64,000 nt of DNA. Source: Marasmius tenuissimus (Eukaryota; Basidiomycota; Agaricomycetes; Agaricales; Marasmiaceae). The position numbers and the translations under genes were made by a program. Location: the NCBI GenBank assembly GCA_029532415.1, contig JAQOTA010000062.1, positions 434,001 to 498,000 on the forward strand, given 5' to 3'. This document shows positions 22,410 to 34,079 of the stretch, piece after piece (position 1 is the first letter of the stretch; every line of letters begins with the position of its first letter). The notes beneath the pieces are model-generated. The model did no database searches and was not told the DNA's origin. It saw only the letters and a program-made list of their open reading frames with translations.

Positions 22410-23090
22410 TGGAGGACAGCAAAGGTATCGTTTTGGCTATTGCGTATACATTTGTTGGTGCAAATTGTGAATGCAGAGTCCGAGTATTCAGACATAGGGC
22501 GTCAGGGAACGTTAGGATAGTCGGAAGGCGAGCAGCAGTCGTTCCAAGGTGGTACCAGTCGACATTGAACTAAAAATACCGTCGACTATCTCAGTGGGAA
22601 AGCAGTCGCATCAGTTGATATCATCTCTATCATCCATGCAGGGATAGGTGGACAACAAAGGCTTTTGAGCAGTGAAGAGTCCACCGGTGGATGTTGAGAT
22701 TCAAGGGAGTGAGAGGTGATACACATCTCCAACTTTGACCTTCGTTCTGTCAAACTCTCTCTAGATCTCACGATCCCTTCCTCTCATTCTCTCCCAACAC
22801 TTTGGCGTCGTCTCCCTCTCAGACCAAGCTCTATCTCCCAACCGGTCGCTTTGTTGACTCTCGAGTCAGCAGCTACGACTTGACGGTCGAATTGATGAAT
22901 TCAGTCAAGCAAACCGTTAGCGTATGGGCTGGTACAGGATCGGCACGTTTTGGAGGGTTAGAGTGAGAGGTATACGGGTCGTTGTCGGGAGTAGAGTGCT
23001 GTCACGGATTGATAATTAAATTCCAGCAGGCGTGTTCCACTGAGGAATAGCTCTCTCATGAACGATATGTATCCATCGCGTCGACTGGTG
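22410..23090. repeat. Segmental duplicate of 26.1-26.8 kb
   Basis: Sequence upstream of copy 2 is repeated upstream of copy 3. Shared blocks are TTGGCTATTGCGTATACATT, GGTGGTACCAGTCGAC, GAGCAGTGAAGAGTCCACCG and ATTCTCTCCCAACAC. A shorter partial copy occurs near 34.38-34.56 kb. There is no convincing coding sequence. Confidence 0.7.
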
Positions 23091-23099
23091 GGATTCCTG

Positions 23100-23600
23100 G
23101 CCGAGTCACGATGCGGCACGAGTCGTCACCGGGGAAGGTGCGAGACTCAGTTTGTTCAATTAATGCGGATAGTTCTCGAATAATTTCGATAGAAAAGGTT
23201 TGACTGAGGACTGTGGATGAAATACGACCTTGTTAAGTTTTTTGAATCTCAGGATACCCATCTGGTTGCTGTAAAATCTGCGACTGTAGACGTCTCGAGT
23301 CAAGATCCAAGTAGTTACTAGTGACTCGCTAGTGAACCGTTCTCCCGACCAGAGAATCCAAAATCCCCCGCTGGAATTCTCAAAAAACGCACTGAATCAG
23401 CTTAAACGCAAGCTTTTTCGAATTGATGGAGGCTAGCGGAGATGAAACGGCACGGGAGGAGAGACCGTGTGATGTATCGGCAACTCCCGAACTTCCGCCG
23501 ATTGTGCGCCCATATGGATCCACAGGTCCTGGACCAGCTTCCCGGCGAGGAAATGCAGAAGATCCTCGAGCCTCAATCATGCTTTATGCTAATTTAAGTG
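23100..23600 (-). repeat. Third copy of the right-arm repeat (direct)
   Basis: This is a direct copy of 15890-16345 and 19845-20300, ending with the GTATCGGCAACTCCCGAACT block. It precedes the 3' flank of sulfotransferase copy 3 (23830-24410), which again matches the flanks of copies 1 and 2. Confidence 0.75.
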
Positions 23601-24418
23601 CTCTAGGGTACCGCTCGTATTATCTCTGAGCTTTTCCCCAAGGTACAACGTTCCCAGTAAAAATTCCAGGTGAACCGTCGCCTTCTAAATGACCTCAAAC
23701 ACATCTGATTAAGACTGGCGCGTAGGCGAGCCGGCGTGCGTTGAAATTCAAAATCTCTGACCGTTTACTGTACTTACTTGACGGTCATACGGTGTATTGC
23801 TGGTTATTGGCCGACAGATATCAGAATTAATTGAGGTGAGTCTCGAGTTCGAATAGCTCGTAGCTTGAGCCAACGCGTCTGCAGATTATTCAGAAGAGCT
23901 TCAGCTGGGATATGGATCTCCGGACCAACACGTGTATAACTTCTGGCCACCCAGCCGGCATGACAAGCGCAGGTTTTGAGCTTGGATCTCTGCGGCGCTT
24001 GTTGTATCAATTCGGGCCACCGATATCATAGTGGGAGCAGACCTTTGATTCCAGCCGCTCCTGCTTTCCTCGACCTTATTCGACTCGATACGAGCTGTAG
24101 TTCATTGATCTCAGTTCCTCAACAGACTTGGCGGGCCTCGAACCTTTCTCCGGTATTCAATGATCGCAACTAACAGTCGCGTTGCACCCCAATGAGAAAG
24201 TCGGATGGATAACGAAAGCAAATAGTATTGGTCAATTCGCAGCGAGATCGTCGGTCAGGAGACTTCAAGGCTCCGAGATCGTGCAACTTACTAGGTGGCC
24301 ATTCAATATTCAATAATCACATCTCGAAGCGGACGATCGAAAATAGAGAAAAGTATACAGCTGAGCCGCAGAGAAAGGCCGCCTACGTGCGAACCCAAGT
24401 TCCACCTCCACTGGCTTC

Positions 24419-25537
24419 TCACACGCTGTACTGAAGCAAATACTGATAGTCCTCCATCGCTTCCTCCACCATCTTCCGCAAAACCTTAGCCGTGTCCTCA
24501 TCCCATTCCTCCACCCACTTCTCCTCCTCCGTCTCGATATCCAAAGGCTTGTCGTATTTCTTTCAAAATCCGATCAGTAGCAACCTACGAGTCATCAATC
24601 ACACTCACCGGATCCGGAACAACCCCACTCGACTCGTTCAAAGTCTTGAAAAAGGTACCTTCAAACTTGGAACCTTTCCACGCCTCGGGTTTATCCCAAC
24701 TGTATCTTATCCCTCCCTCGTCCAACCCCAACACATCACACACCTTCTTCATCTGACCCTGCGGATCCTTCACCAATTTCTCTCCGTTTACAACGATCGC
24801 ATCGACAGCTCCATAGGATTTGAACGAGTCAAAAACTAATCTCGTCCATTTATAGCTCGCGAAAACAGGGAAATCGGGATGCGAAAAGTCTACCCCGATG
24901 TCACTATTCAGGAAAGCTCGATAAGCAGAGGGGATCGCATGGGCGGGGTGACGGGTAGTTATGATGGGTGTGAACGAGAAGAAAAACCTATCCGGGATGA
25001 GAGTCGGGTTCGAATGGAGTTTCAGGTCGAGCTCTCTGTCCTCAGCCTCGAGGGTAGATGCATTTGTCGGAACATCCAACTTATGATCTACAACTACCGG
25101 CGTTGGACAAGTCGTGCGCCCTGGCACGTCAATGTGGGAGTTGACGAACGAAGACGACATGAGGTGGAATGGATGGTCCATTGTCAAGAATTGCTTGCCC
25201 TAACAGACAAAATCACGATCAGGCTCCGGAAGGCTCGACGCTCAAATATTATCCCCCCACTCACCTTCGACTCAGCATCCAGAGCGCTCCTCTGCATGTT
25301 ATCCAGGCAGTTCTGCCAGCTAGCCTTCGATATAGTATCGTCATCTAGCCCACAAGCATCACGCATTGCTTTTGGGCTCAGTGTCGCCTGCGCATCAGCC
25401 CCAAACTGATATGCGAAGGAGCAGGTCAAGGGACGAGTCGGTTGAAAGGCTGGATGCCCGCTAAGAAGCTGATAGAAGAGATGAGAGGTGGAACGTGGCT
25501 GGGCGAAGACGTAGACACGACGACGTTGCTCAGCCAT
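24419..25537 (-). CDS. Sulfotransferase-like P-loop protein, copy 3
   Basis: The three exons are 25537-25265, 25199-24609 and 24559-24419, giving 334 residues. The protein starts MAEQRRRVYVFAQPRSTSH; an ATG five codons upstream is also in frame, but the start matches copies 2 and 5. RHPAHAIPS and LVKDPQGQMKKVCDVLGL are present, and Asp and Trp residues around RYSWDKPE are kept. It is most similar to copy 2. The promoter module is the conserved one. The frame is intact, so the protein is probably functional; the substrate is unknown. Confidence 0.84.
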
Positions 25538-25760
25538 AATTGTTGAAACCAATACCTGGGGAAGGAGTGTATCTGGTGAGCTTGGTTCGCCTGCCGAGAG
25601 TCCAGCTCCTTATATATTGAAGACATGGGGGCGAATGAATAAAGGCCTGGTGACTGAGGGTGAACGGCCCGTGTATTTTCACTTTTAGTAGGCTTCTCAG
25701 CCTCCCTCGGCTTTCTCTTCAACCGGTGTGGTTTACGGTAACGAACAGCTATTCTTAGTT
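25538..25760 (-). promoter_or_regulatory. Conserved promoter module of sulfotransferase copy 3
   Basis: This matches the module of copies 2 and 5, with TATATAAG near 25611-25618 and the same GGCCTTTATTCATTCGCC block. Confidence 0.6.
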
Positions 25761-26099
25761 ATCCTTGGACATGTTCCTCCCAATATTCATTTCGATAGGT
25801 TCGATGAAGGTCAAGGAAGAGCGTTTCCTGGCCGTAGTGATGAAGAGAGAAGATTCCGGGTCGAACCGCTGCTCGTGTACGGAAACGTCGGTTCAAACTT
25901 CGGGTTTTTCGCCTTCTCGTAGTCACAGCAAGTAGATGTATACTGCAGGGAGTTCGCTTGGTTTTTTGGTATCGACTTTGAGATAGAAGACACCAGGGAG
26001 ATAAGGACGTAGGTTCGACGCGCATACGTGCGTTTTTTGATTTCTGACTGACAGAGGAACTAGGGAACATCAATGACCCCCGTCAGATAACAGTTGGTG

Positions 26100-26800
26100 A
26101 AGACGTACTTCCGAGCATGGAGACCAGCAAAGGTACCGTTTTGGCTATTGCGTATACATTCGTTGGCGGAAAATGTGGATGCGGAGTCCGGTTGTTCAGA
26201 CGTGGGGCATCGAGGGATGTCAGTATAGTCGCAAGGCGAGCGGTCGTTCCAGGGTGGTACCAGTCGACCTTGAACTAAAAATACCGTCGAGACTCGACTA
26301 TCTCAGTGGAAAAGCAGACACGTCAGTTGACGTCGCCTCTATGATCTAGCGGGGATAAATAGACGGCAAAGGCTTTCGAGCAGTGAAGAGTCCACCGGTG
26401 AATGTTTTCCTTGTCGGCCGGCTCCAAATTCGACCGTCGTTCTAACCAAGCCCCCTCTAAATCTCAAAAATCCTCCCTCTCTCATTCTCTCCCAACACCC
26501 TGGCATCATCTCCCTCTCAAATTAAGCTCTATCTCCCAACTGGTCACTTCGTAGTAGCTAAGACTTGATGGTCGCATTGATGAATTCAGTCAACCAAACC
26601 GTTAGCGTAGCGGCTGGTACAGAATCAGCCCGTTTTGGAGGGACAAATTGAGAGGTGCACCAGTCGTTGTCGGAAGTGGAGTGCTGTCACAGATTGGTAG
26701 ATTGGTAGATTCCAGTACGCGTGTTCGACCGAGGAACGGCTTTTTCACGAACGGTGTTTATCCATGATCCATCGCGTCGACTGGTGGGATTCCTGGCCAT
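26100..26800. repeat. Segmental duplicate of 22.41-23.09 kb
   Basis: The order of blocks is the same as at 22.41-23.09 kb, from TTGGCTATTGCGTATACATT to the GCGTCGACTGGTGGGATTCC block. It lies upstream of sulfotransferase copy 3. A further relative, including GGCGGGATTCCTGCC and the CCCGCCGACTGTCGGA block, lies near 40.4-40.5 kb. Confidence 0.65.
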
Positions 26801-26809
26801 ACATGCTCA

Positions 26810-28100
26810 AAAGCCCGCTGATTGTCGGATGCTATCATCTCCTCCCTCAATTTGACACCAATTTCGAAGGGTAACAAGTCGTTGTATATGATCGTCTGCA
26901 TAGTAGCCCTACGAATAGTCACTAGTACTGGTAACTGAACAAAATGCATCAGAATCGTCGCAAATTCAACCTTTCTGATTTTCTGCAAACACGCACCTAG
27001 AATATCCGCGGTTTACTACTCCACTGCCAGCCATCTCTGAGGTACTTGCATTTCTCTCTCCCCACATCAAGACTTGCCCATCGTCGGGGGTTCGGAAGGT
27101 ATTTGGCGGTCGAGGTACGAGTCAAAGTCGAGTAGCCGATTACGTCACCACTATTCGAATTGAGCTTCGATTCAGAGTCGGCCCGATGTTTCTCTCGCGC
27201 TCCCATCATCAAACTGACTCCTTTCCGAATCCCTCAGGAATTCACGACGTTTGAAAGAACATCATCAGCTTCAGAGCGGTGCGTATTTGTAAAATGCTCG
27301 AATGGTGCGACAATCCTGAAGTTTTTCCCCTTTTCAGTGGCCCTCGGACCAAGCTTGTTCTCTACTCATCCGCTATGCATCGAATACCCTTTGTTCAATG
27401 TTACACGTAGAAATCCCCGTCTCTTTTTCTCTAGCACGATCAACGATGGCCAATATCTCTATACCTCAACTTATCAAACTTCAAGCTCCAAGTTTCAGCT
27501 CCAGTGCCGATGACAAAAAGACTCACATAGGTGTAGATTCAGTCGAGGCTGGGGTACGTGTTTCACCATGACCAAACCTCATCTGTGAGCGGTTTTCAGC
27601 TTAGCAGACCGACTCTGACAACTTTGCAAAAGTGAGATCACAACATATAACTGGACGAATTGGAGCGAGAAGGTGGAAATATCAGCGGCCACTGGCCAGT
27701 CGCATTCACACTATATTGTGCAGCTGTCAGCTACAGGTGAGCCTATGCTTCTCCTTAGTTTGATACGGTCATGAGTGATCTTGAACTGTTCCTATTCTTG
27801 CACGTCTCGCCAACCACTACCGGGCTCATCCCGTCCGGCCTGTGGAATTTTGACTATCTCGATGAACGTACCTACTCCCGGGACAACGCTGGCCGCACCG
27901 TTCGGGAAGTCCTCCTGACAAGAAAGCTAATTGCCAGAATTGGTGAGCCAGTCTTCTTCGAACTCTCATTGGCGCACTGCTTATTGTGTGAAGCGAAAAG
28001 GAGAGAACGGGATCATACAAAAAACAGTATGTCAGAAACGGAAACCTACCCCTCAACATTCGGAATCAATTCCGTTTCTCATGCACCTCCATATATCTGC
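26810..28100. other. Repeat-derived DNA without a supportable gene
   Basis: It holds one copy of a dispersed module (27283-27330; see the findings) and a plus-strand frame of 112 codons (27771-28109) without a recognisable family. I cannot support a gene. Confidence 0.35.
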
Positions 28101-28109
28101 GACGTCTGA

Positions 28110-28620
28110 TTGACAGGGCTCAGCGACACTGGACAGTGGTACGCCTCCGGGAATGATCCTCAAGAATGTGCTCTGTCGGTGCCGACTGCCAATAGCATAT
28201 CAAGGTTTTACCCACTTCTCAGCTATACCATAACACCTGCTCCCTAAAATTCTGAGTTCGACTGCTCTACGATTTTCACGTAACAGTCGCTTTTGGCGTT
28301 GCCCACCAGTCAATTATCTCTAAGCGCGGAGTCATTATGATTACAGGCTTTTGTGGAAACGAAAGGTTTCCTGTGCTTGCAATGTAAGTACATACCGGCT
28401 GTCCGTAATACATATTCTGAACCTCGAATCGCGAATGGCGTTTGTTGCTCAATGCCTTGTGGCATCGGAATGACAAGGTTCAGCGACAGTGGTGCCCCTC
28501 TGGAAATGATCTTTAGGAATGTAGCAGTGGCCACAATGGAGCTGTCTTAGTTCCTCGCAACTTCCGATGGCATATAAAAGTCCTTGCGGCTCCTCAGCTA
28601 TACCGTACCCACCCAACCCT
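28110..28620 (+). repeat. Tandem duplicate of a promoter-like segment
   Basis: About 130 bp near 28120-28250 recur near 28480-28615. Shared blocks are a GACAGTGGTxCxCCTCxGG block, AATGATCxTxAxGAATGT, and a segment ending in CTCAGCTATACC. The downstream copy includes CATATAAAAGTC (28571-28582), a good TATA box about 90 bp upstream of the 28666 gene. The upstream copy may be a dead duplicate of that promoter. Confidence 0.5.
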
Positions 28621-28665
28621 CGAGTCGAGTCTTTCAGAGCTTAACGTGAATACAACATCATCACC

Positions 28666-29606
28666 ATGGCCGAACAACTGCACAATAACCGAATGATGGT
28701 CACCTTCGGCGTTGCAAACGAGCGAATGATTGTCGCCGGTCAAGGCAACGCCCAGCGCTGGGGTCTTCCCGACGACATGAAGCGAAACCTCGCTGGAAAC
28801 ATCTCTCCTCCATACCACTTCGTCTCTCTCGGTCTCAACAACACTTGGTTCGTTCTCGGACAAAAACCGGGACCCACCAACAGCCACCCTTACTTCCGTA
28901 TGTACCTCCTGCTATTGTGTTTGGAACCACTCATTCAGTATTTATTGGATAGGCTTCAACTCTGGTCACCTCACTCATCTCCACTCGGAGCTCGCTGCTT
29001 CGGCGAAGCAGGGTCAAGACCACTTCCCGCAGGGCGTGAGCTTTGGCTCACATAATGCCTATGCGTGGTGGTCCTCGAGCAAATGCCACTGGCGCGATCT
29101 CGGTAAGATTAGGAGTCCCTGGCTTACGAGGATGCGCCAGGAAAAGCCGAATAAGACTCCTAAGAAGCTTTATCTCGGCGCTGAAGACGCTGTGGTTCTT
29201 ATCTGGTCGGACAAGGTACGTGGGAGGGTGTGACTGCTGCTTACTTTTTAATATTCACTACTCTCATTCTCCCAGTCATTTGACTACTACGGGCTCATCC
29301 ACAGTCTCGCGGAAGTGCTACACGGTGCAAAGGAGAAGGGTCTGACCATCGATGTGAGTTGTAAAACACTCCGAGGTCTTGCTGTTTTTTGACGTGATTT
29401 GACCAATGGCGACGCGATTCTAGTATCTGAGTATCAGCCCGGCCAACAGACAATGGTGGTTTATTCAGTTCAGCGACCACAGTGTTTCATGGTCCGCACC
29501 ACACAATGCGCACTCGGAGGAGATCAACGACTTTGCGACCAGCCATGCGCATGTCAAGGTCCGCTCGAGGACTGCGGCTCTGGACGTCGTCGCGCAGTTG
29601 AAGTGA
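28666..29606 (+). CDS. Hypothetical protein with five internal beta-type repeats
   Basis: The four exons are 28666-28897, 28953-29215, 29276-29353 and 29424-29606, giving 251 residues. All introns have GT-AG ends, and the last exon ends VVAQLK. I do not know this family. The protein has five related segments: VTFGVANERMIVAG, FVSLGLNNTWFVLGQ, VSFGSHNAYAWWSS, LYLGAEDAVVLIWSD and LSISPANRQWWFIQFSD. Each is a hydrophobic strand, a turn with Gly or Asn, and an aromatic strand, often followed by a Trp. This suggests a repeat beta fold such as a small propeller. No signal peptide or catalytic motif is evident. A TATA box lies upstream at 28571. Confidence 0.7.
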
Positions 29607-29609
29607 CGC

Positions 29610-31360
29610 GGCTGTTGGGAGGCCTCGTGCGTGAAGAAGCACTATCAGGAGGAATGTCTACCATGTTGTGCTGGTAGCTTGTATTTCTAGTTTCGACTCA
29701 ACTTACCAAGTCTATATGCCCAGTCTCTTTTCTCCTCGAAAATCACCAAAAAATCGCCAAAAAAGTTACGTGTACTTAGTATTTCTGCAGCTTTATAGAA
29801 ATTTGTGAAATGGTACTATGGTGACTGCGCAGTCGAGTGTGTTGAGAGAACCATCTAATACTATTCTTGATCTTCTCAATAATTGGAAGCTTGCCTGGCT
29901 TTAGGTTACCGCTTCACGGCGGGAATGACTCGACGACAGTGCCCAAGAGTCTGTCACCGGTGAATGATCCGACCTTTTCCCCACACTCGATCATGTTGAT
30001 GGCAGAGTTGACCGAGGCGCGACTATCAGAGAAGGTATTGAACTGAGAGAGAGAGATCAAAAGGGCAACACAATGGAGGCGCCGTTGATTGACTAGCGGA
30101 GTCGTCGCCGGAAGTTGGATGTAATTGATTACGTCACTATCGGCAAAGTCAGCTCGCTGTCTTTCTCGCACTCTCGTCGTCAAACTACTGTACACTGGCA
30201 ACCACCTCCTACATACTCTCGAGGGTCAAAATTCACGGCGAAGTGACCTGTATCAACCGAACATGGCCAGGAATTGGATAGGACTCGGGTTTCGGGTGCG
30301 TGTTTGTAAAAACGGTCGAAGTCTGAGACGATTTCTGATGTTCTATTCCCAGTCGTGGGGCTAATGATACAACAACTCTCGAAGAATGGTGCCACGAGTG
30401 AGGGGGTAGAATCAGTGCTCGATGTCTCAAGCTCACTCAGGCTATGCAACCGCGACGAGGGCGAGGACGGCTATTCTCCTTTCAGTGGATGATCAACTTT
30501 GAAGAAGCGGGGATCGAGGTTCAAGCTCTGACCCTCAAGCTCAAGCTCTGACCCTCTACCCAGGCCATCTCCCTCGTGCTGACTGCACCAGTACCCTTAC
30601 GCCTTGATAAACCATTTAACAAATGCACCCCAATGTCAACTTCTCCGACACCATTTTTCGGACCGTCTGGTATTCGCCAGCACTCGGCCAGTATCCTGTT
30701 CACGCTCTTCATGAACAGTGGGAAGATATGAACCATGGCAGCTTCTATCTCATCCCATCTATGACTTCTGGACCGCTAGAAGGAAGATGTCTGCGTCAGA
30801 AGAACTGTTTACGCACACCTTTCTTTCTCGGCTGCAGTAAATGAATCACCACAGTAGCCTCTGATGTAATTTTCTTGTCTTCTAAACCCTCTGCCATCTG
30901 GATTATTGTTTGCCCATTCACTACATGGTCCCCTCCGGTCGCAAGTTTACCTTCGAGATGTTTAGGTTTCAAGACATACGTGTGCCTCCGAGAGGTACTT
31001 CCCTTGCGGCTCAATGGACCTCACCAACCCGCAACGCAGGGCAAAAACGTCTCTGAAGGACACGCATATGTGTTCAAACGCACGAGGCCGGCCGTCATAT
31101 CATCATGTGTGTATGGTTATCACCGCAGCGGCGTCATCATGTTCATGAAAACGTTCAGAACCTCTCTACTCCCGGTCCCATGCCAATACTCGCAGCGAAT
31201 AGCGCATGTGTGAGTGGAATGTATGATTCGCATGATTCGGCTCTTTATTTCGCCAGTCATTGAGGATCGCTATCGTTCGAGTTGAGATATCCGTTTTACT
31301 CTGCTATCCAATAAAAGGGCCTCACTAATCCTCCGATTCGACAGCGAATTCTGTCCTCTG
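29610..31360. other. Duplicated flank of the M35 peptidase gene
   Basis: Only short frames occur here. Part of it (about 30550-31250) recurs near 37300-37800, including GGAAGATGxCxGCGTCAGAA and ACGCACACCTTTCTTT-type blocks. A copy of the dispersed 27283-type module lies at 30297-30350. The last 100 bp are the peptidase promoter. Confidence 0.45.
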
Positions 31361-31369
31361 CTTTCAACA

Positions 31370-32785
31370 ATGTTCTGTGCTCTGGCCATCCTTGCTTCGT
31401 TGTCCGCTTGCTCGGCAACCAAATTGCTTTTAGTTTCTACCTCTGGTAGGTCACATTGATGCTCGCCGTCATCGTGGGACTGATTGATTTCGTACTCTGC
31501 AGCACCTGCCAGTAGCTCTGATGTTACTGGACTCGAGGTCATCACGACCGTCACCAACACCGGTGACGAGACGCTAAAGCTCCTCAACCACCCCAACAGC
31601 GTTTTGTCCAAGTGGGCCACCAATAGCTTCGATGTCAAGAACGCCGACGGCGTTGCTGCTGAATTCACCGGTATCAAGATTCGATACAGCTCCGAGGAGG
31701 CTGCCAAGTCTACCGACGAGTCTGCTTTCACTGTCCTTGCTCCCGGTGCTTCTGTCCAAGTTGCTCATGAAGGTGCGGCTATTGTGCCATCACTCTCACT
31801 CTGGAGCACTCACATCCATATCTGATAGTCGGTAACTTCTACAACTTCACCAAAGCCGGTGCCGGTGCTTTCACCTTCAACCCCTCCAACATCTTCCAAG
31901 CTGTCGAAGCCGACGGGACCCTAACCGTCATCGAAGCCGGTGTCGAGACCACCTCTGCCGAGCTCTCTGGCAAACTCGCTTCCTCCAACTTCATCTCCCC
32001 CAAATCCGCCGGGGGCGTTTCCTTCGCTGCCGCTTCGAGCCGCGGCAAGCGTGCTACGTACCCCTCCAACTGCTCTGCGTCGAGACAGACTACAAATAAC
32101 CAGGCTATCACTGCTGCTGCTACTCTTGCAAGGAACGCGCTGAACCACCTCAACAATAACCCCTCTGGTGGCACTCTCCAGACTACATGGTACGGTACTT
32201 TTGCTAAATCCAGATACAGGACTACGAAGAGTGCGTTCGCCGTGAGTTTACACTCGTCTCGTTGGTTTGTTGGTTGGAGGGCATGATTTTGATATTCCCC
32301 TCCCCTAGACCCTCACCACTGCCCCCTCTGACTGGACATACGACTGTTCCTGCACGGACACTAAGACTTTCGCCTTCGTCTTCCCCAACACTTACGGTAT
32401 TGTCTACCTCTGTGACCGGTACTGGAACGTCCCCACCACCGGTTCTGGTTCCCGTGCTGAGTGAGTTTGGGGGGGCTGCCTCCCCACACCCTCCTGGGCC
32501 CTTGATTCGATTTGATGCTGACTCATTAATAGCACCATCATCCACGAGGGTACCCACTTTAATCAAATTTTAGGTACGGATGACTCCGCCTACGGCGAGA
32601 GCGCTTGCAAGACCCTCGCTCTCAACGACCCCGATAGTGCTGTTAACAACGCTGAGCACGTTCTTCTCGTCTTTGTGGACTGTGGGTTGACTCGAGTCCG
32701 AATAGCAATTACGCTTACTTCTCTGTCTACGCTTAAAGCCCTGGTTCGGGAAGGACGTAGAGTCATGGTCGGGTGTAAAATATAG
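31370..32785 (+). CDS. Secreted M35-family metalloendopeptidase
   Basis: The five exons are 31370-31445, 31503-31772, 31829-32241, 32309-32460 and 32533-32785, giving 387 residues. The N-terminus is a short signal peptide (MFCALAILASLSACS). A pro-domain follows with GLEVITTVTNTGDETLKLLN, typical of basidiomycete deuterolysin/peptidyl-Lys metallopeptidases. A catalytic domain then begins near the dibasic RGKR. The zinc site HEGTH is at about residues 308-312, with GTDDSAYG downstream; the second Asp of that GTxD motif is the third ligand in this family. Cys pairs (YDCSC, YLCDRYW) are retained. The 3' end is uncertain: family members normally continue with an aromatic YxYF segment, and SNYAYFSVYA is encoded at about 32704-32733 in another frame. 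A last intron, or a late frameshift, may have been missed. Confidence 0.8.
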
Positions 32786-33253
32786 TCTAAGAAGAATGTC
32801 ACTCAGTGGCTGAATATCAAGAAAAACTTTGGGATCGACCATAACCCGGCCAGTTCTCTAACAGCCGGTGTGAGCCTGAGTGAGGTCAGCGGGAACTCGG
32901 GCCCCTCGAATTTTCGTCGATCTTTCGCCCACAAGGATCCACAAGTGTCATGTGATGGGAAAGAAAAGGCAAAACTCCCCAATAGTTGCATCACCTGAGG
33001 AGCCCGCGTCGTATCTAGCCACTGATGAGTAGAAGAAATACAAATGTTGAAGATATTGAACAATGTAGCGCTATGCATAGAGAGGAAGGTGCTTAATTCT
33101 CATTGTTGCGGAAGTGGAGCAAGGCAATATCATACGCCGCAACATCAGTTCCATCTTCCCTGACCCTGACCACGCCACCGCTATACTCCACGGGCTCTAC
33201 ATTCCAAGCTACCACCGCCCTTCTTAAACTTTCAAAACTTGGCCAGTTTGCCC

Positions 33254-33302
33254 ATACCTCCAATACACCAACAAACTTTTCCTTCCGTGAGCTTGGCCTT
33301 TG
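33254..33302. repeat. 49-bp direct repeat, left copy
   Basis: These 49 bp, beginning ATACCTCCAA and ending TTGGCCTTTG, are identical to 33639-33687. Both are coding sequence of the broken gene, so this is a duplication of the target around the insert. Confidence 0.95.
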
Positions 33303-33638
33303 ACTCACATATGGGCCGTTCACACCCAGTCACCAGGCCTTTATTCATTTGCCCCCATGCCTCCAATATCACTGTAAGGTGGGACGTATATATAGACAGC
33401 TGGACTCTCGGAAGGCGAACAGGGCTCACCAGATACACTCCTTCCCTGGGCATCGGCACTAACAATTATGGCTGAGCAACGTCGCCGTGTTTATGTCTTC
33501 GCCCATCCACGCTCCACCTCTCATCTCTTCTATCAGCTTCTTAGTGGGCATCCAGCCTTTCAATCGACTAACCCGCTGACCTGCCTCCCCGCATATTCAT
33601 TTGGGGTTGATGCCCAGGCGACATTGAGCCCGAAAGCA
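33303..33638 (+). pseudogene. Inserted 5' fragment of a sulfotransferase-like gene
   Basis: The insert contains the conserved promoter module of the sulfotransferase genes (GGGCCGTTCACACCCAGTC, then GGCCTTTATTCATT and a TATATATA box). After it come an ATG at 33468 and 57 codons matching exon 1 of copies 3 and 5 (MAEQRRRVYVFAHPRSTSH to ATLSPKA). It ends abruptly at the 49-bp repeat. It is in opposite orientation to its host gene and to the intact sulfotransferase genes. Confidence 0.88.
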
Positions 33639-33687
33639 ATACCTCCAATACACCAACAAACTTTTCCTTCCGTGAGCTTGGCCTTTG
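33639..33687. repeat. 49-bp direct repeat, right copy
   Basis: This is the partner of 33254-33302, with no mismatches seen. It continues directly into the 5' part of the broken gene. Confidence 0.95.
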
Positions 33688-34079
33688 GATACTTGATGAC
33701 CTGGGTGCGAATATCGTCCCAAGAAGCACCTCCACGGGTCTTTCCCTCGTAAACGACACGCCATTTCCGATCGACGTTTCCACCGGCGAAAGTCTGCTTT
33801 CGGACAAGGAGGTCGGCTTCACCTGTACCCGCTATGGAGTACTCGGGCTCGACCATGTAATCTGGTTGAGCGTAGAATTTGGTCTGGTTCAAAATCCTAT
33901 CGAAAGTTCGGCTGAGAAAAAGAAAAGAAACAAACAAAGAAAAGATTGAATACAGTACCAACGCGTTCCAAGCCCCATTCACGGTACTTTCAGGCGCAAA
34001 GTTGTTTAAGTCTGCCGCCAAAGTGTTTATTTGATCCATAGGTAGAATGGTGATGAGGAGAGAGTTGGCCATGCCTGAT

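Larger units (their letters stand above)
33093..34072 (-). pseudogene. Broken copy of the 38649-39281 gene, interrupted by an insertion
   Basis: The minus-strand gene starts at 34072 (MANSLLITILPMDQ) and matches the intact paralog at 38649-39281 through EYSIAGTGEADLLV, WRVVYEGKTRGG and KVCWCIGG. At that point 336 bp of foreign sequence (33303-33638) enters, bounded by a 49-bp direct repeat. After the insert the homology resumes as KVCWCIGGMGKLAKF. The next codon is TGA where the paralog has TGG (FW), and a frameshift follows before the C-terminal LLHFRNN. An intron of 52 bp with the unusual donor GTTGGT lies near residue 38. The gene cannot make the full protein. Confidence 0.75.
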
